Origin: Roseibacterium elongatum DSM 19469
GTDB taxonomy: Bacteria > Pseudomonadota > Alphaproteobacteria > Rhodobacterales > Rhodobacteraceae
Direction: 5' to 3'
Assembly: GCF_000590925.1 (NCBI RefSeq)
Contig: NZ_CP004372.1
Span: forward strand, 656,001-720,000
DNA: 64,000 bases
The position numbers were made by a program, and so were the translations under genes. Below, in pieces: positions 38,102 to 47,824 of the stretch. Within the stretch, counting starts at the first letter, position 1, and each line of letters begins with the position of its first letter. The notes beneath the pieces are model-generated. The model was not told where the DNA came from. It did not search any database and worked only from the letters and a program-made list of their open reading frames with translations.

Positions 38102-39427
38102 ATGGCCAACCATGTTTTCGGGCGCGGGGCCGGCCCGTTGCCGACTGCTGCGCGCGGTGACGGCTGCTACATCATAGATGCCAACGGGCGGACCTATCTG
38201 GACGGCTCGGGCGGTGCCGCCGTCTCGTGCCTAGGCCATTCCGACGAGAGCGTGCGCGCCGCCGTGCACCGCCAACTGGATCAGATCGCCTTTGCCCATA
38301 CCGGGTTTTTCACCTCGGATGCCGCCGAGGCCCTGGCCGACAAGCTGATCGCGCACGCCCCCGACGGGATCGACCGGGTCTATTTGCTGTCCGGCGGGTC
38401 CGAGGCGGTCGAGGCCGCGATCAAGCTTGCGCGGCAATACACCCTCGAGATCGGCCAGCCCCAGCGGCACAAGCTGATCGCCCGGCGGCAAAGCTACCAT
38501 GGCAACACCCTGGGCGCGCTGGCCGCCGGCGGCAACGCGTGGCGGCGCGAGAAATACGCGCCGCTGCTGATCGAGACGCACCATATCGACCCGTGCTTCG
38601 AGTATCATTTCCGCCACGATGGCGAGAGCCTCGAGGACTATGGCCGCCGCGCGGCACAGGCGCTCGAAGATGAAATCCTGCGCCTCGGCCCGGACAGCGT
38701 GCTGGCCTTCATGGCCGAACCCGTGGTCGGGGCCACGGCCGGGGCCGTCCCGTCCGAGGGGGCCTATTTCAAGCATGTCCGCGAGATCTGCGACCGCTAC
38801 GGGGTTCTTCTGATCCTCGACGAGGTCATGTGCGGGATGGGCCGCACCGGCAGCCTGTTCGCCTGCGAACAGGATGGGATCGCGCCCGATATCGTCACAA
38901 TCGCCAAAGGGTTGGGGGCCGGCTATGCCTCGATCGGGGCCATGCTGTGCAGCGCCACGATCTATGACGCCATTACGCAGGGGTCGGGCAGTTTTCAGCA
39001 CGGGCACACCTATCACGGGCATCCGCTGGCCGCCGCCGCCGGCCACGCAGTTCTGGAGCGGATCGTCGATGACGGTTTGCTCGCACAGGTGCAGGATCGC
39101 GGTGACACGCTGGTGCATGCGTTGCGGAGCCGGTTCGGCCAGCACCCGCATGTGGGCGATATCCGGGGCCGCGGCCTGTTTCGCGCCATCGAACTGGTCG
39201 AGGATCGCACGACCAAGTCCAGCTTCGACCCCAACCGCAAGTTGCATGCCAAGGTGAAAAAGGCCGCCATGGCCGAAGGGCTGATCTGCTACCCGGCCGG
39301 TGGCACCGTCGATGGGCGCCTCGGCGATCATGTGCTGTTGGCGCCGCCCTTCATCATCACCGAGGATCAGATCGAAGAATTGACGGACAAGCTGTCGCGC
39401 GCACTCGATACCGCGATGGCCGCGTAA
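38102..39427 (+). CDS. Class-III PLP aminotransferase
   Basis: The 441-aa protein has the family arrangement LSGGSEAVEAAIKLAR, RRQSYHGNTLGALA, ILDEVMCGMGRTGSLFACE and the PLP Lys in IAKGLGAGYASIGAM, then HTYHGHPLAAAAG. It transfers amino groups from an omega-amino or alpha-amino donor to a keto acid. The context with a TRAP transporter and M20 deacylase suggests catabolism of an imported amino compound. The start is 4 bp after the usp stop. Confidence 0.92.
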   Translation: MANHVFGRGAGPLPTAARGDGCYIIDANGRTYLDGSGGAAVSCLGHSDESVRAAVHRQLDQIAFAHTGFFTSDAAEALADKLIAHAPDGIDRVYLLSGGSEAVEAAIKLARQYTLEIGQPQRHKLIARRQSYHGNTLGALAAGGNAWRREKYAPLLIETHHIDPCFEYHFRHDGESLEDYGRRAAQALEDEILRLGPDSVLAFMAEPVVGATAGAVPSEGAYFKHVREICDRYGVLLILDEVMCGMGRTGSLFACEQDGIAPDIVTIAKGLGAGYASIGAMLCSATIYDAITQGSGSFQHGHTYHGHPLAAAAGHAVLERIVDDGLLAQVQDRGDTLVHALRSRFGQHPHVGDIRGRGLFRAIELVEDRTTKSSFDPNRKLHAKVKKAAMAEGLICYPAGGTVDGRLGDHVLLAPPFIITEDQIEELTDKLSRALDTAMAA

Positions 39428-39443
39428 TGCATGGGGCCCGCCC

Positions 39444-40603
39444 ATGAGCCGCCTCGATGAAACGCGGGCAATCCTCCGCGACCTGATCGCCTTTCCCACG
39501 GTCTCGGCCGATCCCAATGTCGAGATGATCGTCTACCTGGCCGAGCGTCTTTCGGCCCTGGGCGCGCATGTCGAACTGGTCAACGATCCCGGCGGCCACA
39601 AGGCCAGCCTGTTTGCGCGACTTGGCCCCGACGTGCCGGGCGGCCTGCTGCTGTCGGGGCACACGGATGTTGTGCCGGTCACCGATCAGGCGTGGTCCAC
39701 GGACCCGTTCGCGTTGCACGAAGCCAACGGTCGGCTCTATGGGCGTGGCACATGCGACATGAAGGGGTTCATCGCCGCCTGTCTCGTCCATGCCGGCCAT
39801 GTGGATGTGGCGGCCCTGCAGGTGCCCCTGTTTTTCGCCTTCACCTATGATGAAGAAGTCGGTTGCATCGGGGCGCGGCAGCTGGTCGACCATCTGAGGG
39901 GGCGCGAAGTGTTGCCGAAACTCGCCATCATAGGCGAACCGACAGAGATGCGCGTCATCGAGGGGCACAAGGGCTGCTGCGAATACACCACCGTGTTTTC
40001 CGGCTTGGAGGGGCACGGCTCCGCCCCCGATCACGGTGTCAACGCCATCGAATTCGCCACCCGCTACGCCGCGCATCTGTTGCATCTGCGCGAGGCGTTG
40101 AAGGCGCGGCGCCCCAACCCGGCCATTTCGAGCCGCCCTGGACCACGATCAACCTGGGCCGCATCACCGGCGGCGTGGCCCATAACGTCATCGCCAACCA
40201 TGCCGAACTGGATTGGGAAATGCGCCCGGTCCAAGCCTCCGACGAAGCCTTCGTCAAGCAGGAGCTTGCCACCTTTGCCGCCGACGCGTTGTTGCCTGCC
40301 ATGCGGGCCGTCCACCCGGCGGCCGACATCGCGACACGCGTGGTCGGTGAGGTCGCCGGCCTCGAGCCCGCCCCGGAAAACCGGGCGCGCGATATCCTGC
40401 TGGAATTGACCGGCGCGAACAGGGCCGAAACCGTGGCCTTCGGAACCGAGGCAGGGCTGTTCCAGTCCCTCGGGATGCAGGCGGTGGTCTGCGGCCCAGG
40501 TTCGATCGAACAGGCGCACAAGGCCGACGAATTCATCGCGCTGGACCAATTGCAGGCCTGCCTCGACATGCTCGACAAGCTGGTGCCGTGGCCTGCCCAA
40601 TGA
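39444..40603 (+). CDS. argE: M20-family deacylase, acetylornithine-deacetylase-like (frameshifted)
   Basis: After repair the protein is about 386 aa. The metal-site motifs are SGHTDVVPV, GRGTCDMKGF and YDEEVGCIGAR; the C-terminal Zn site is FGTEAGLFQ. It matches ArgE-like enzymes that hydrolyse N-acyl amino acids. The frame is broken at CC 40123-40124; adding one C joins NPAHFEPPWTTINLGRITGG. The stop is immediately followed by the IS3-type remnant. Because it is next to an aminotransferase and transporter, the natural substrate may not be acetylornithine. Confidence 0.86.
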
Positions 40604-40750
40604 AGACTGGTCCTCTCTCGAATTGGCTTTCGAGCCACATGAAGGATCAAGAAATGCCCAGAAGCAGATAAGCCCGATGAGACCGTCGCGAAGCTGCGAC
40701 AGGTCGATGGGTTGGTGTCGAAAAGCCAATCGGTGGTCGCGGCGCTGTGG
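40604..40750 (+). mobile_element. IS3-family transposase orfA remnant
   Basis: Just after the argE stop comes AGACTGGTCCTCTCTCG, resembling an IS3-type terminal repeat. An ATG at 40654 (MPRSR) then shifts one base and reads KPDETVAKLRQVDGLVSKSQS. This matches the beginning of IS3-family OrfA proteins of the KLRQV(D/E)xLxxQGxS type. The similarity stops about 40750, so only the left end with a truncated, frameshifted orfA is left. Confidence 0.55.
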
Positions 40751-40813
40751 TCCGCTTTGCAACCTATGCGTGATGCGACTTTGAGCAAACTCACCGATCT
40801 GCTACAATTTGGG

Positions 40814-43800
40814 ATGGACGCAGAACGCACCAAGTCAAGGGACCAAACCGAAAGATCGTCCGTCAGCGGTGGCTCGCGAATTGTTCGACTTGGTTCGTTT
40901 GTGTGCGCTTTCGCGGTTTTCGTGTCCTCCGCGGCTGGTCAGGTCGCTCCATCTGAAGGAACCTGCGACCTTACAGGACAGTGGCGCACGACCCATGGGG
41001 TGATGGATATCCAGCATCTCCGTGGGCGCGATCCGGAGGCAGGCGCGGCAGCCGGCCTGGTCGAGCTGATAAACCCGGTTTCCGAGGATAGGCAGGCACA
41101 GCCCGGGGCCGGCGTGGTGATTGCGGCGGCGACCGGGCCGCGCGGCCTGTTGCGCCTGGAAGGGACAGGCGACGTCGACGACTTTCAACTCGACGCGGCC
41201 CTGCGGCGAGAGGGTGCTGGCACGCTGCAAGGGTCGGCAACGCTTGCCGTATCAGCGGACGGATGTGCGGAACTGGTGGGGACCCTGCGGTTCGACGGTG
41301 CCGCGGAGGAGGCGTTCCGCGCCCGACGGGTCACGGCACCTGTGTCCGACAGCGCCGTCACCGCAGAGGAAGCGGAGATCGGCCGTGCGATCGAGCAGAT
41401 CAGGGCCCTCGCCGGGGAGCCTGTCACCGCGGGGCTGGTTGCCGACCAATTCGGCGGAGATATAGACCCGATCTTCAGCTTCCTGCAGCAATCCTTCGCG
41501 CTGCTGCCCTATGCGGGACAATTGCGCGGCGTCACGGGGACGCTGCAGTCGGGCGGCGGATCGGCTGCGGACCTTTCCGCGCTGCTGGCCGCCATGTTGG
41601 CGGCGGCGGGCCATGACGTGCGCTTCGCCACGGCGCGGCTTTCCGATGCACAGGCGGCGGATCTGATGGCCCGCGTGACGTGGCCAGGGGTTGCACCGTC
41701 CGACGGGGCGCTGGTCTTGCCGCGCAGCTATGCCGAAGAGGTCGTGACCCTGCTGGCCGGGGAGCAGGAGGCAGCGGAACTGGCCGACGCCTTGCGCGGC
41801 GCACCGTGGCCGGACGCTGCGGCATCCGACGCGGCGGCACTTGTCGCCATGCGGGACCATGTCTGGGTGCAGGTTCGCGCCGCCGATGGCAGCTGGCGCG
41901 ATTTGGACCTCACGCGCACGGAGGGCGACGCTGACCCGGTATGGACCTTTGCGGAGGAGGTCCACGATGCGATGCCCGAACGCCTGCTGCACCGGGTCGA
42001 GATCCGCCTGACGATCGAGCAAGCCACCGCGACCGGGCTGACGGAGCATGCTGTCGGCGGCTTTTTCGTCAACGTTCCGGCGCTGTCAGATGCGGGCATG
42101 CCGGCGCTGTCGATCCGCATCGCCCCGCTGGACCCGCTGGAGGGTGCGGCGCGGCAATGGGACGGCACGCAGTTTGACGAGGTGGCAGCGGAACTGGAGC
42201 ACGTGCTGTTCGACCAGGGCCGGAACTACATGCCCGCGCTGGCGCTGTCGTCGGGGGATGCCGAGCTTGGCACACCGTTCTCTATTGCCGGCGACCCGGT
42301 TTCGCGAGACTGGCGGGCGCGGACAGCGGGGCAGACGGCAGAGGCGCTGAACACCGGGTTCGACCGGCTGTCGGAGATCCTGACGACGCCCGATCTGGCG
42401 CCGGCCGCGCAGCCGGGGACCGCAATCAGTGGGGTCCGGATCGATTACACGATCCTTGCGCCCGGAATGGCGCCCGCGCGCCATACAAGATGGATCGTGG
42501 ATCACCTTGGGCCGGCCCTTCGAGCCACGGGCAGCGCCACGCGGGCCGCCTTGCCCGAGGATGTCGACCGCCGCAACCGGCTCGCGTTCCTTGCGGACAC
42601 CGACATCCTCATCACCGGTGGTCCGTTGAGCGAGGCGGATCTGGCGCGCCGGCGCGCCGACGAGATTGAAGCGATGCTCCCGTATCTCGGTCGGGCGGCC
42701 GCGCTGCGGGCCGGGACCGGAACCGCGACCTTCGCAGAGCTTGGCGCGCTCCACTTCTACCCCGAGACGCTTTTCGCGCTCGCGCTCGATCACGAGGCGC
42801 TGGCGCAGAGCCTGTCGGCGGGTCTGCACCGGCCGCTCGTGCAGCAAAGCGCGCATGTCATGACGCTGCGCACCGAGGGACTGGACGGGCCCGTTCTACC
42901 CGGACGGTATCGCTGCCTCGTGGACCTTGTGCATGTGCCGCGCGTGCCGCTCGGCCCCGGGCAGAGCGACCCGGAGGCTGAGCGTTTGGCGCAGCTGCGG
43001 CTGGGCATGGTTCTGACGGCGCGAGAAAGCCGCGCCGCGCTGCACAGGGCGGAGCGGCTGTGCAACCGTGCCTGCGATCCGGTGGAAGATGGACAGGGAG
43101 AGGCCGATGCGATCGCCGGTCTTCTGGCGACCGGGGGGTACCGTCTGTTGACGGAACCGGGGCAGGTGTCGGGCGGCGATGACCTGTCGCTGGCCCTGCA
43201 CGAGACACTGGCAGGCGGCGATTGGGTGCTCGTCTCCGATGCGCAACCCGCCGCGCCGGCCGCCTGGGTCCGGATCGATCCGCACAGCGGGTCGAGCCTT
43301 GGCATGACGACGGACGGCGGCGAGGGGCAAGCCGAGTACGTCATCATCACGATGATGATCCTGACCGTGCCGACGTCCCACACCGTGACCGGGATCGCCT
43401 ATTACATCGGGCTCGAGCAGGACAATCCACTGGTTCAGATCTCCGAGTTCCTGTCGACTGGCAATCCGGAAAACTGGGTGTCGCCTTATGAAACCGGGGG
43501 GGGGGAGTTTTTCGTCGACCCCGAGGAGTGGCAAGAGCGGCTGGAGGCCGGTACAGCCGTATCCGGCAATACGGCAGGCGCGCCGCCGGGCGATGCGGAA
43601 ACCGGCTTTTGGAACACGGTTGGAAACCTGCATGACGACCTGGCTTACGGCGATCTGAGGCTGATCGAATGGATGGTGCGCCGCGCCGTGGACGGGCCGC
43701 GCCCCGGCTTCACCTCGCGCGAGGCGTTTTCCGAGATCCTCGAGGAAGCCATTGGTGACAGGGTCGTCGTGCCCCCCCGCCCCGTGCCCGATGTTCCGCC

Positions 43801-43951
43801 GCCGGTGATCTCGCGTCCCTACGCACGCGGGGGCGAGATCCTGGACAACCCAGGCGCCTATGGCGCCGGCCGAGATCCGTCGATCCGCGATCTCGATGCG
43901 GCCATCCGCGACTTCGACCCGGGGGCGCCGCACCCGGCACAAAGGGAATGA
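40814..43951 (+). CDS. Large exported transglutaminase-like protein, catalytic Cys absent
   Basis: The 1045-aa protein has an N-terminal signal-like helix (VRLGSFVCAFAVFVSSAAGQ) and a beta-rich region with GTCDLTGQWRTTHG. Around residues 245-365 it has a transglutaminase-like segment. GGGSAADLSALLAAMLAAAG is where catalytic enzymes have GxCxD, followed by DHVWVQV and LDLTR. The Cys is replaced by Ala, so hydrolysis or crosslinking is doubtful. The C-terminal half is unfamiliar. Upstream open frame derives from the IS remnant, so ATG 40814 is used. Its stop overlaps the VWA gene by ATGA. Confidence 0.78.
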   Translation: MDAERTKSRDQTERSSVSGGSRIVRLGSFVCAFAVFVSSAAGQVAPSEGTCDLTGQWRTTHGVMDIQHLRGRDPEAGAAAGLVELINPVSEDRQAQPGAGVVIAAATGPRGLLRLEGTGDVDDFQLDAALRREGAGTLQGSATLAVSADGCAELVGTLRFDGAAEEAFRARRVTAPVSDSAVTAEEAEIGRAIEQIRALAGEPVTAGLVADQFGGDIDPIFSFLQQSFALLPYAGQLRGVTGTLQSGGGSAADLSALLAAMLAAAGHDVRFATARLSDAQAADLMARVTWPGVAPSDGALVLPRSYAEEVVTLLAGEQEAAELADALRGAPWPDAAASDAAALVAMRDHVWVQVRAADGSWRDLDLTRTEGDADPVWTFAEEVHDAMPERLLHRVEIRLTIEQATATGLTEHAVGGFFVNVPALSDAGMPALSIRIAPLDPLEGAARQWDGTQFDEVAAELEHVLFDQGRNYMPALALSSGDAELGTPFSIAGDPVSRDWRARTAGQTAEALNTGFDRLSEILTTPDLAPAAQPGTAISGVRIDYTILAPGMAPARHTRWIVDHLGPALRATGSATRAALPEDVDRRNRLAFLADTDILITGGPLSEADLARRRADEIEAMLPYLGRAAALRAGTGTATFAELGALHFYPETLFALALDHEALAQSLSAGLHRPLVQQSAHVMTLRTEGLDGPVLPGRYRCLVDLVHVPRVPLGPGQSDPEAERLAQLRLGMVLTARESRAALHRAERLCNRACDPVEDGQGEADAIAGLLATGGYRLLTEPGQVSGGDDLSLALHETLAGGDWVLVSDAQPAAPAAWVRIDPHSGSSLGMTTDGGEGQAEYVIITMMILTVPTSHTVTGIAYYIGLEQDNPLVQISEFLSTGNPENWVSPYETGGGEFFVDPEEWQERLEAGTAVSGNTAGAPPGDAETGFWNTVGNLHDDLAYGDLRLIEWMVRRAVDGPRPGFTSREAFSEILEEAIGDRVVVPPRPVPDVPPPVISRPYARGGEILDNPGAYGAGRDPSIRDLDAAIRDFDPGAPHPAQRE

Positions 43952-46900
43952 GAGCATGGCGACGAATTGTTTTCGTCTCGGCCCTGTTGGCCGGTGGCGG
44001 CTTTGCCGCCGTCGTAGGGGCACAGCCGGTCGAACTGGCGCAGACAGCATACGAACCGATGACGGAGGCGCGGACGGTGACCGCAGGGTGGCAGGCCGTC
44101 CGGGCCGAGCTGACCATCCGCAATTCCGGTGCGGCACCGCTTGACCTGTCCGGGCTACCAGGCCGGATCGAGATCCTCGAGGACGGGGTATTTCCCTATC
44201 TGCCCGAGGTGGTGACGTGGAACGGCGCCGCATCACCCGAGAGCCTTCTGCTGCCTGCGGGCATGGCGGGGACCCTGGCGCTGGAATTCGAGTTGCCCCA
44301 GACCCACGGCGCGCTGGTTCTGCGGGTTACGACGGCTCTCGGCGCGGTGGAGGCGCCGCTTGGCGCGGATGTGCCTGCGCCGACCGTGGACCCGCCCCCT
44401 GCCAGACAGACCGATCCCGCGCTGCCGGCCCCGCAGGATCCGACACGCACGGATGGACCGCAGTTCGCGTGTCTGACGGGCCCGGAGGCCGAAGCGGCGA
44501 CGACCGGGGCGCTGGTGTCGCTGGCCCGGCAGGGGGCGAGCATCGCGCTGGAACGTGGCAGGGCGGTGCAGAACCTCGGCTACCTTCTGGATGAACGCCT
44601 CGACTCCTACGACTTCTTCGTCAATGCGGAACGCGACGCGGAGGGCGTAGTCGCCTTTGTGGTGTCGCTGGCCGGGACCCGGGCCGCGACGGTGAGCCAT
44701 ATCGCGCTCGACAGCCGGACCCGGTCGACACTCAACTGGGTGCCGGCGACAGTGCGGATCGAGCTTTCTGACATCGGGGCGGAGGGGCCGTGGACCGACC
44801 TCGGAATGCTCACGATGGAGGACCGCCCCGAGGCGCTGGAGCTTTTCGCGCTCGCGACGCCGGCGCCGGCGCGGGCGGTGCGGATCACGATCGGCACCTC
44901 GTGGCGCCCCGGGGTCCGCCTGTCCGAGATCCAGATCTTCGAGTCTGCGGCTGCCCCTTCTGTCCTGTCGGATGTTGCCACCGATCTGGCCGCCGTCGAC
45001 AACGGCGGGCGCATCGCGCGCTTTACGTCGCAAGCCGGTTCCCGGGATGCGGCCAATATCCTGTCCGCCACGGGCAGCTGGATGCCGGCCACCAACCGGT
45101 TCCCACAGGACATCACGGTGGCCTTCGATGACTTCCGCACGATGCGCGTCACCGACATAGCGTTGGACTGGCAGATCGGGCCCGAGGCGGACTGGGCGCC
45201 GCGGGTGCGGGTCGCGGCCTCCACGGCGCCGGGGCCGCTTACTGGCATGCAAGACCTGGGCCTGATGACGGCCGAACGCACCGGCCCGGACCGCGGGCGC
45301 ACAGGTCTCCGCTTTGACGAAACGGTGCCGATCCGATGGCTGACCCTCACCATCTCGGACCCCGGAAGCGCCACCTTTCAGCTGGACCGTTTGCGCGTCA
45401 CTGGCACCGCCGCCGACCTGTTTTCGTCGCGCGAAGGGTCGAGCATTGCCGCTGACGGCGGCTCGGGCAGCGGCCTGCCCGGCGAGGTGGAACCGAACGA
45501 CGGGCTTGCTGATGCCACGCCGCTGCCGATGGGCGCGGTGATCGAGGGCGGCGCGGGGTCGCTGGGCGATCTGGACCATTTCGCCTTCAGCGTGCCGGCG
45601 GGGCCGGATCGCACGGTGAATTTCCGGCTGGAAGGCCGGCCCTGGATCCGGGCACGGCTCGACCTGATCGGGCCGGACGGGGACGTCCTGTTCGGCCAAG
45701 ATCCGCTGACGGCCGAAACTGCGCGCACCTTTACCTGGCGGCTGCCATCCGGGACCTACCATGTGCGCCTGTCACAGCCGGCCCCGTCGATCGCGCTGGT
45801 GATCGACGATTCCGGATCGATGGGCGATGCAATCTTCACCGCGATCGAGGCGGCGCGGCTGTTCGTGACCTCGAAGGCACCTGAGGAGCAGATCTCGCTC
45901 ACCAGTTTCTCGGGGATCATCCGGCCCCTTTTGCCGCTGACGACCGATGCCGCCGCGCTGGATCGTGCGATGCGGGAGGGGATCGACCAGAGCCATCCGC
46001 AGGGCACCTCGGTCTACGATGCCGTGCGCGCGGGCATCGAGACGCTCGAGGACGCGGGCGGGAACCGGGCCATTATCCTTCTGACCGATGGCGAGGACGT
46101 TTCGGGCGCGCCCTATCCGGCATTCTGGGATACGATCGAGACGGAGCGCATCCCGATTTACGCGATCGGCCTGGGCGACGCGATGCGATCTTACACCCCG
46201 AACGTGTCCGCCCGGTTGGACCACATGCTGGAGGCCATCGCGCGAGGCAGCGGCGGTGCCTATTTCGACAGCCCCGCCGCCGAGGACCTGCCCCGGGTCT
46301 GGCAAGACATCGCCGCGGCAATCCGCGCACCGGCCGACTACGCCGTTTCCTGGTCGACGGGCGATGACGGCGCCCTTGCGGTTCTGGAAAACGGCGAGGA
46401 GTTCGTCAGCGCCGACGCACTGGGCGAGCTTCTGTTCATTCTCGATGCCTCCGGCTCGATGCGGGCGGCGACCGACCAGGGCCGGCGCAGGATCGACGTG
46501 GCCCGCAGCCTGATGTTCGACATCCTCTCCGAGATCCCCGACAGCACACCGCTGGGGCTGCGCATCTACGGGGCCAACCTGCCCGACCAGCCCGCCACGG
46601 CGAGTTGCCGGGACAGCGTGCTGGCCGTGCCCGTGGCGCCGGGCAGTGTCGACCGCGCCATCGACGCGGTATTGGCGGCCAGCCCGCGCGGGCAAACGCC
46701 AATCGGGCGGTCCCTGGCAATGGTGCCGCAGGATTTGGGGCCAGGCGACCGCGGGCTGGTCATCCTGATTACCGATGGCGAGGAGACCTGCGATGCCGAG
46801 GTCGACGCGCCTTTCAACCCCGAGCGTGTGGCGAACGACCTGATGGCGCGGGGGATCGACATTCGCGTGAACATCGTCGGCTTCGACATCGGCGACCCCG

Positions 46901-47619
46901 AGGTGCAGGCGGGCCTCGCCCGCGTCGCCGAGGTGACGGGCGGGGCGTTCTACCCGGCGGAGGGGCAGGCCGGTCTGCAGGCCGCCCTGCGCGCCGCGCT
47001 GGTGCCGGAGATCGAAGTACGCGACGACCTCGGCCAGGTGATTGCCGAAACCCGCGTCGGCGCCCCGGCTATCGCCCTGCCCGAGGGGCACTACCAGCTA
47101 TTGCTGGGCGGTGACGAACACCTGATTGCGCGCCAGTCGATCCCGGCACGGCAGGAGCGCCGTGTCTATGTCAACCGCGAGGGGGAAGAGGTGCGCATCA
47201 CCTCCGAAGTCGTGGCGCCGGGCACCGCCTTGCCCGAAGCCGTTCGGATCGACGTCGCGCAGGCTGTTGCCGCCGAAGACCGGCCGGTGCTGGACAGGTT
47301 GCTGGTTCGCAGCCGCACCCCGCGCCGCCCCATCCTGATGGAGGAACGTGTACACGGCATCCAGGCGCGCCTGATCGACCTGGGCTTCGATCCGGGGCCG
47401 GCAGATGGCCAGATGGGCGCGCGGACCCGTGCCGCGGCCGATGCCTTCCTGGCGCGCTACGGCATGGTGCTGCCCAACCGCCCTGCCTTTGACGCGGGCG
47501 GCGAGCCGACCCACGACCTGTGGTTCAGCCTCGTCGCAACCCATACCGAGCGGCTTCTGGTGCCCTTGCATCGGGGCCTGCCGGACACGCCGGAACTGGC
47601 CCGGCTGCGCGCGCAATGA
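43948..47619 (+). CDS. Large exported multidomain protein with two VWA domains and a PG-binding-like C-terminus
   Basis: This 1223-aa protein has a signal peptide (RIVFVSALLAGGGFAAVVGA), then discoidin/F5-8-like beta domains (about 180-490). A pre-peptidase C-terminal (PPC)-like domain begins at VEPNDGLADATPLP (about 512). The first VWA domain has MIDAS motif DDSGSMGDA (about 618), and the second has DASGSMRAA (about 832). A C-terminal peptidoglycan-binding-like helix pair (GIQARLIDLGFDPGPADGQMG, about 1135) follows. VWA domains bind partners through metal, so a surface scaffold is suggested. It overlaps the genes on both sides (ATGA). Confidence 0.85.
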   Translation: MRAWRRIVFVSALLAGGGFAAVVGAQPVELAQTAYEPMTEARTVTAGWQAVRAELTIRNSGAAPLDLSGLPGRIEILEDGVFPYLPEVVTWNGAASPESLLLPAGMAGTLALEFELPQTHGALVLRVTTALGAVEAPLGADVPAPTVDPPPARQTDPALPAPQDPTRTDGPQFACLTGPEAEAATTGALVSLARQGASIALERGRAVQNLGYLLDERLDSYDFFVNAERDAEGVVAFVVSLAGTRAATVSHIALDSRTRSTLNWVPATVRIELSDIGAEGPWTDLGMLTMEDRPEALELFALATPAPARAVRITIGTSWRPGVRLSEIQIFESAAAPSVLSDVATDLAAVDNGGRIARFTSQAGSRDAANILSATGSWMPATNRFPQDITVAFDDFRTMRVTDIALDWQIGPEADWAPRVRVAASTAPGPLTGMQDLGLMTAERTGPDRGRTGLRFDETVPIRWLTLTISDPGSATFQLDRLRVTGTAADLFSSREGSSIAADGGSGSGLPGEVEPNDGLADATPLPMGAVIEGGAGSLGDLDHFAFSVPAGPDRTVNFRLEGRPWIRARLDLIGPDGDVLFGQDPLTAETARTFTWRLPSGTYHVRLSQPAPSIALVIDDSGSMGDAIFTAIEAARLFVTSKAPEEQISLTSFSGIIRPLLPLTTDAAALDRAMREGIDQSHPQGTSVYDAVRAGIETLEDAGGNRAIILLTDGEDVSGAPYPAFWDTIETERIPIYAIGLGDAMRSYTPNVSARLDHMLEAIARGSGGAYFDSPAAEDLPRVWQDIAAAIRAPADYAVSWSTGDDGALAVLENGEEFVSADALGELLFILDASGSMRAATDQGRRRIDVARSLMFDILSEIPDSTPLGLRIYGANLPDQPATASCRDSVLAVPVAPGSVDRAIDAVLAASPRGQTPIGRSLAMVPQDLGPGDRGLVILITDGEETCDAEVDAPFNPERVANDLMARGIDIRVNIVGFDIGDPEVQAGLARVAEVTGGAFYPAEGQAGLQAALRAALVPEIEVRDDLGQVIAETRVGAPAIALPEGHYQLLLGGDEHLIARQSIPARQERRVYVNREGEEVRITSEVVAPGTALPEAVRIDVAQAVAAEDRPVLDRLLVRSRTPRRPILMEERVHGIQARLIDLGFDPGPADGQMGARTRAAADAFLARYGMVLPNRPAFDAGGEPTHDLWFSLVATHTERLLVPLHRGLPDTPELARLRAQ

Positions 47620-47809
47620 GACGGCGGCCGATCGGGGGCCTGCTCGTGGCTACGGGACCGCCGGCGGGGTATTTCTGGCGCAAATGGCCTGCGAAACGCG
47701 CGAGGGTTGTGTCTTCGCCGAGGCCGAGCCCTGTGACTGCCCGCCCGGCGTCACCTGTGTGTGCTCGGGCCGTGTGCCGCCGGCCTGCGCGACCCGTAGC
47801 GATCAATGA
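47616..47809 (+). CDS. Small Cys-rich exported-type protein (frameshifted)
   Basis: ATG at 47616 overlaps the VWA stop (ATGA) and begins MRRRPIGGLLV. The continuing coding signal is in another frame: GGVFLAQMACETREGC, then a sequence with eight Cys in the last about 41 residues (CDCPPGVTCVC). One base is missing near GG 47648-47649; adding one gives 64 aa. GC3 stays high throughout. It could be a disulfide-bonded or lipoprotein-like companion of the two large proteins. Confidence 0.5.
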
Positions 47810-47824
47810 ATCGTCCGTGGCAGA

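Noticed and set aside
40712..40813. N-terminal extension of the transglutaminase-like protein
   Set aside because: The upstream in-frame codons read the IS3-type orfA remnant; the signal-like helix follows ATG 40814.
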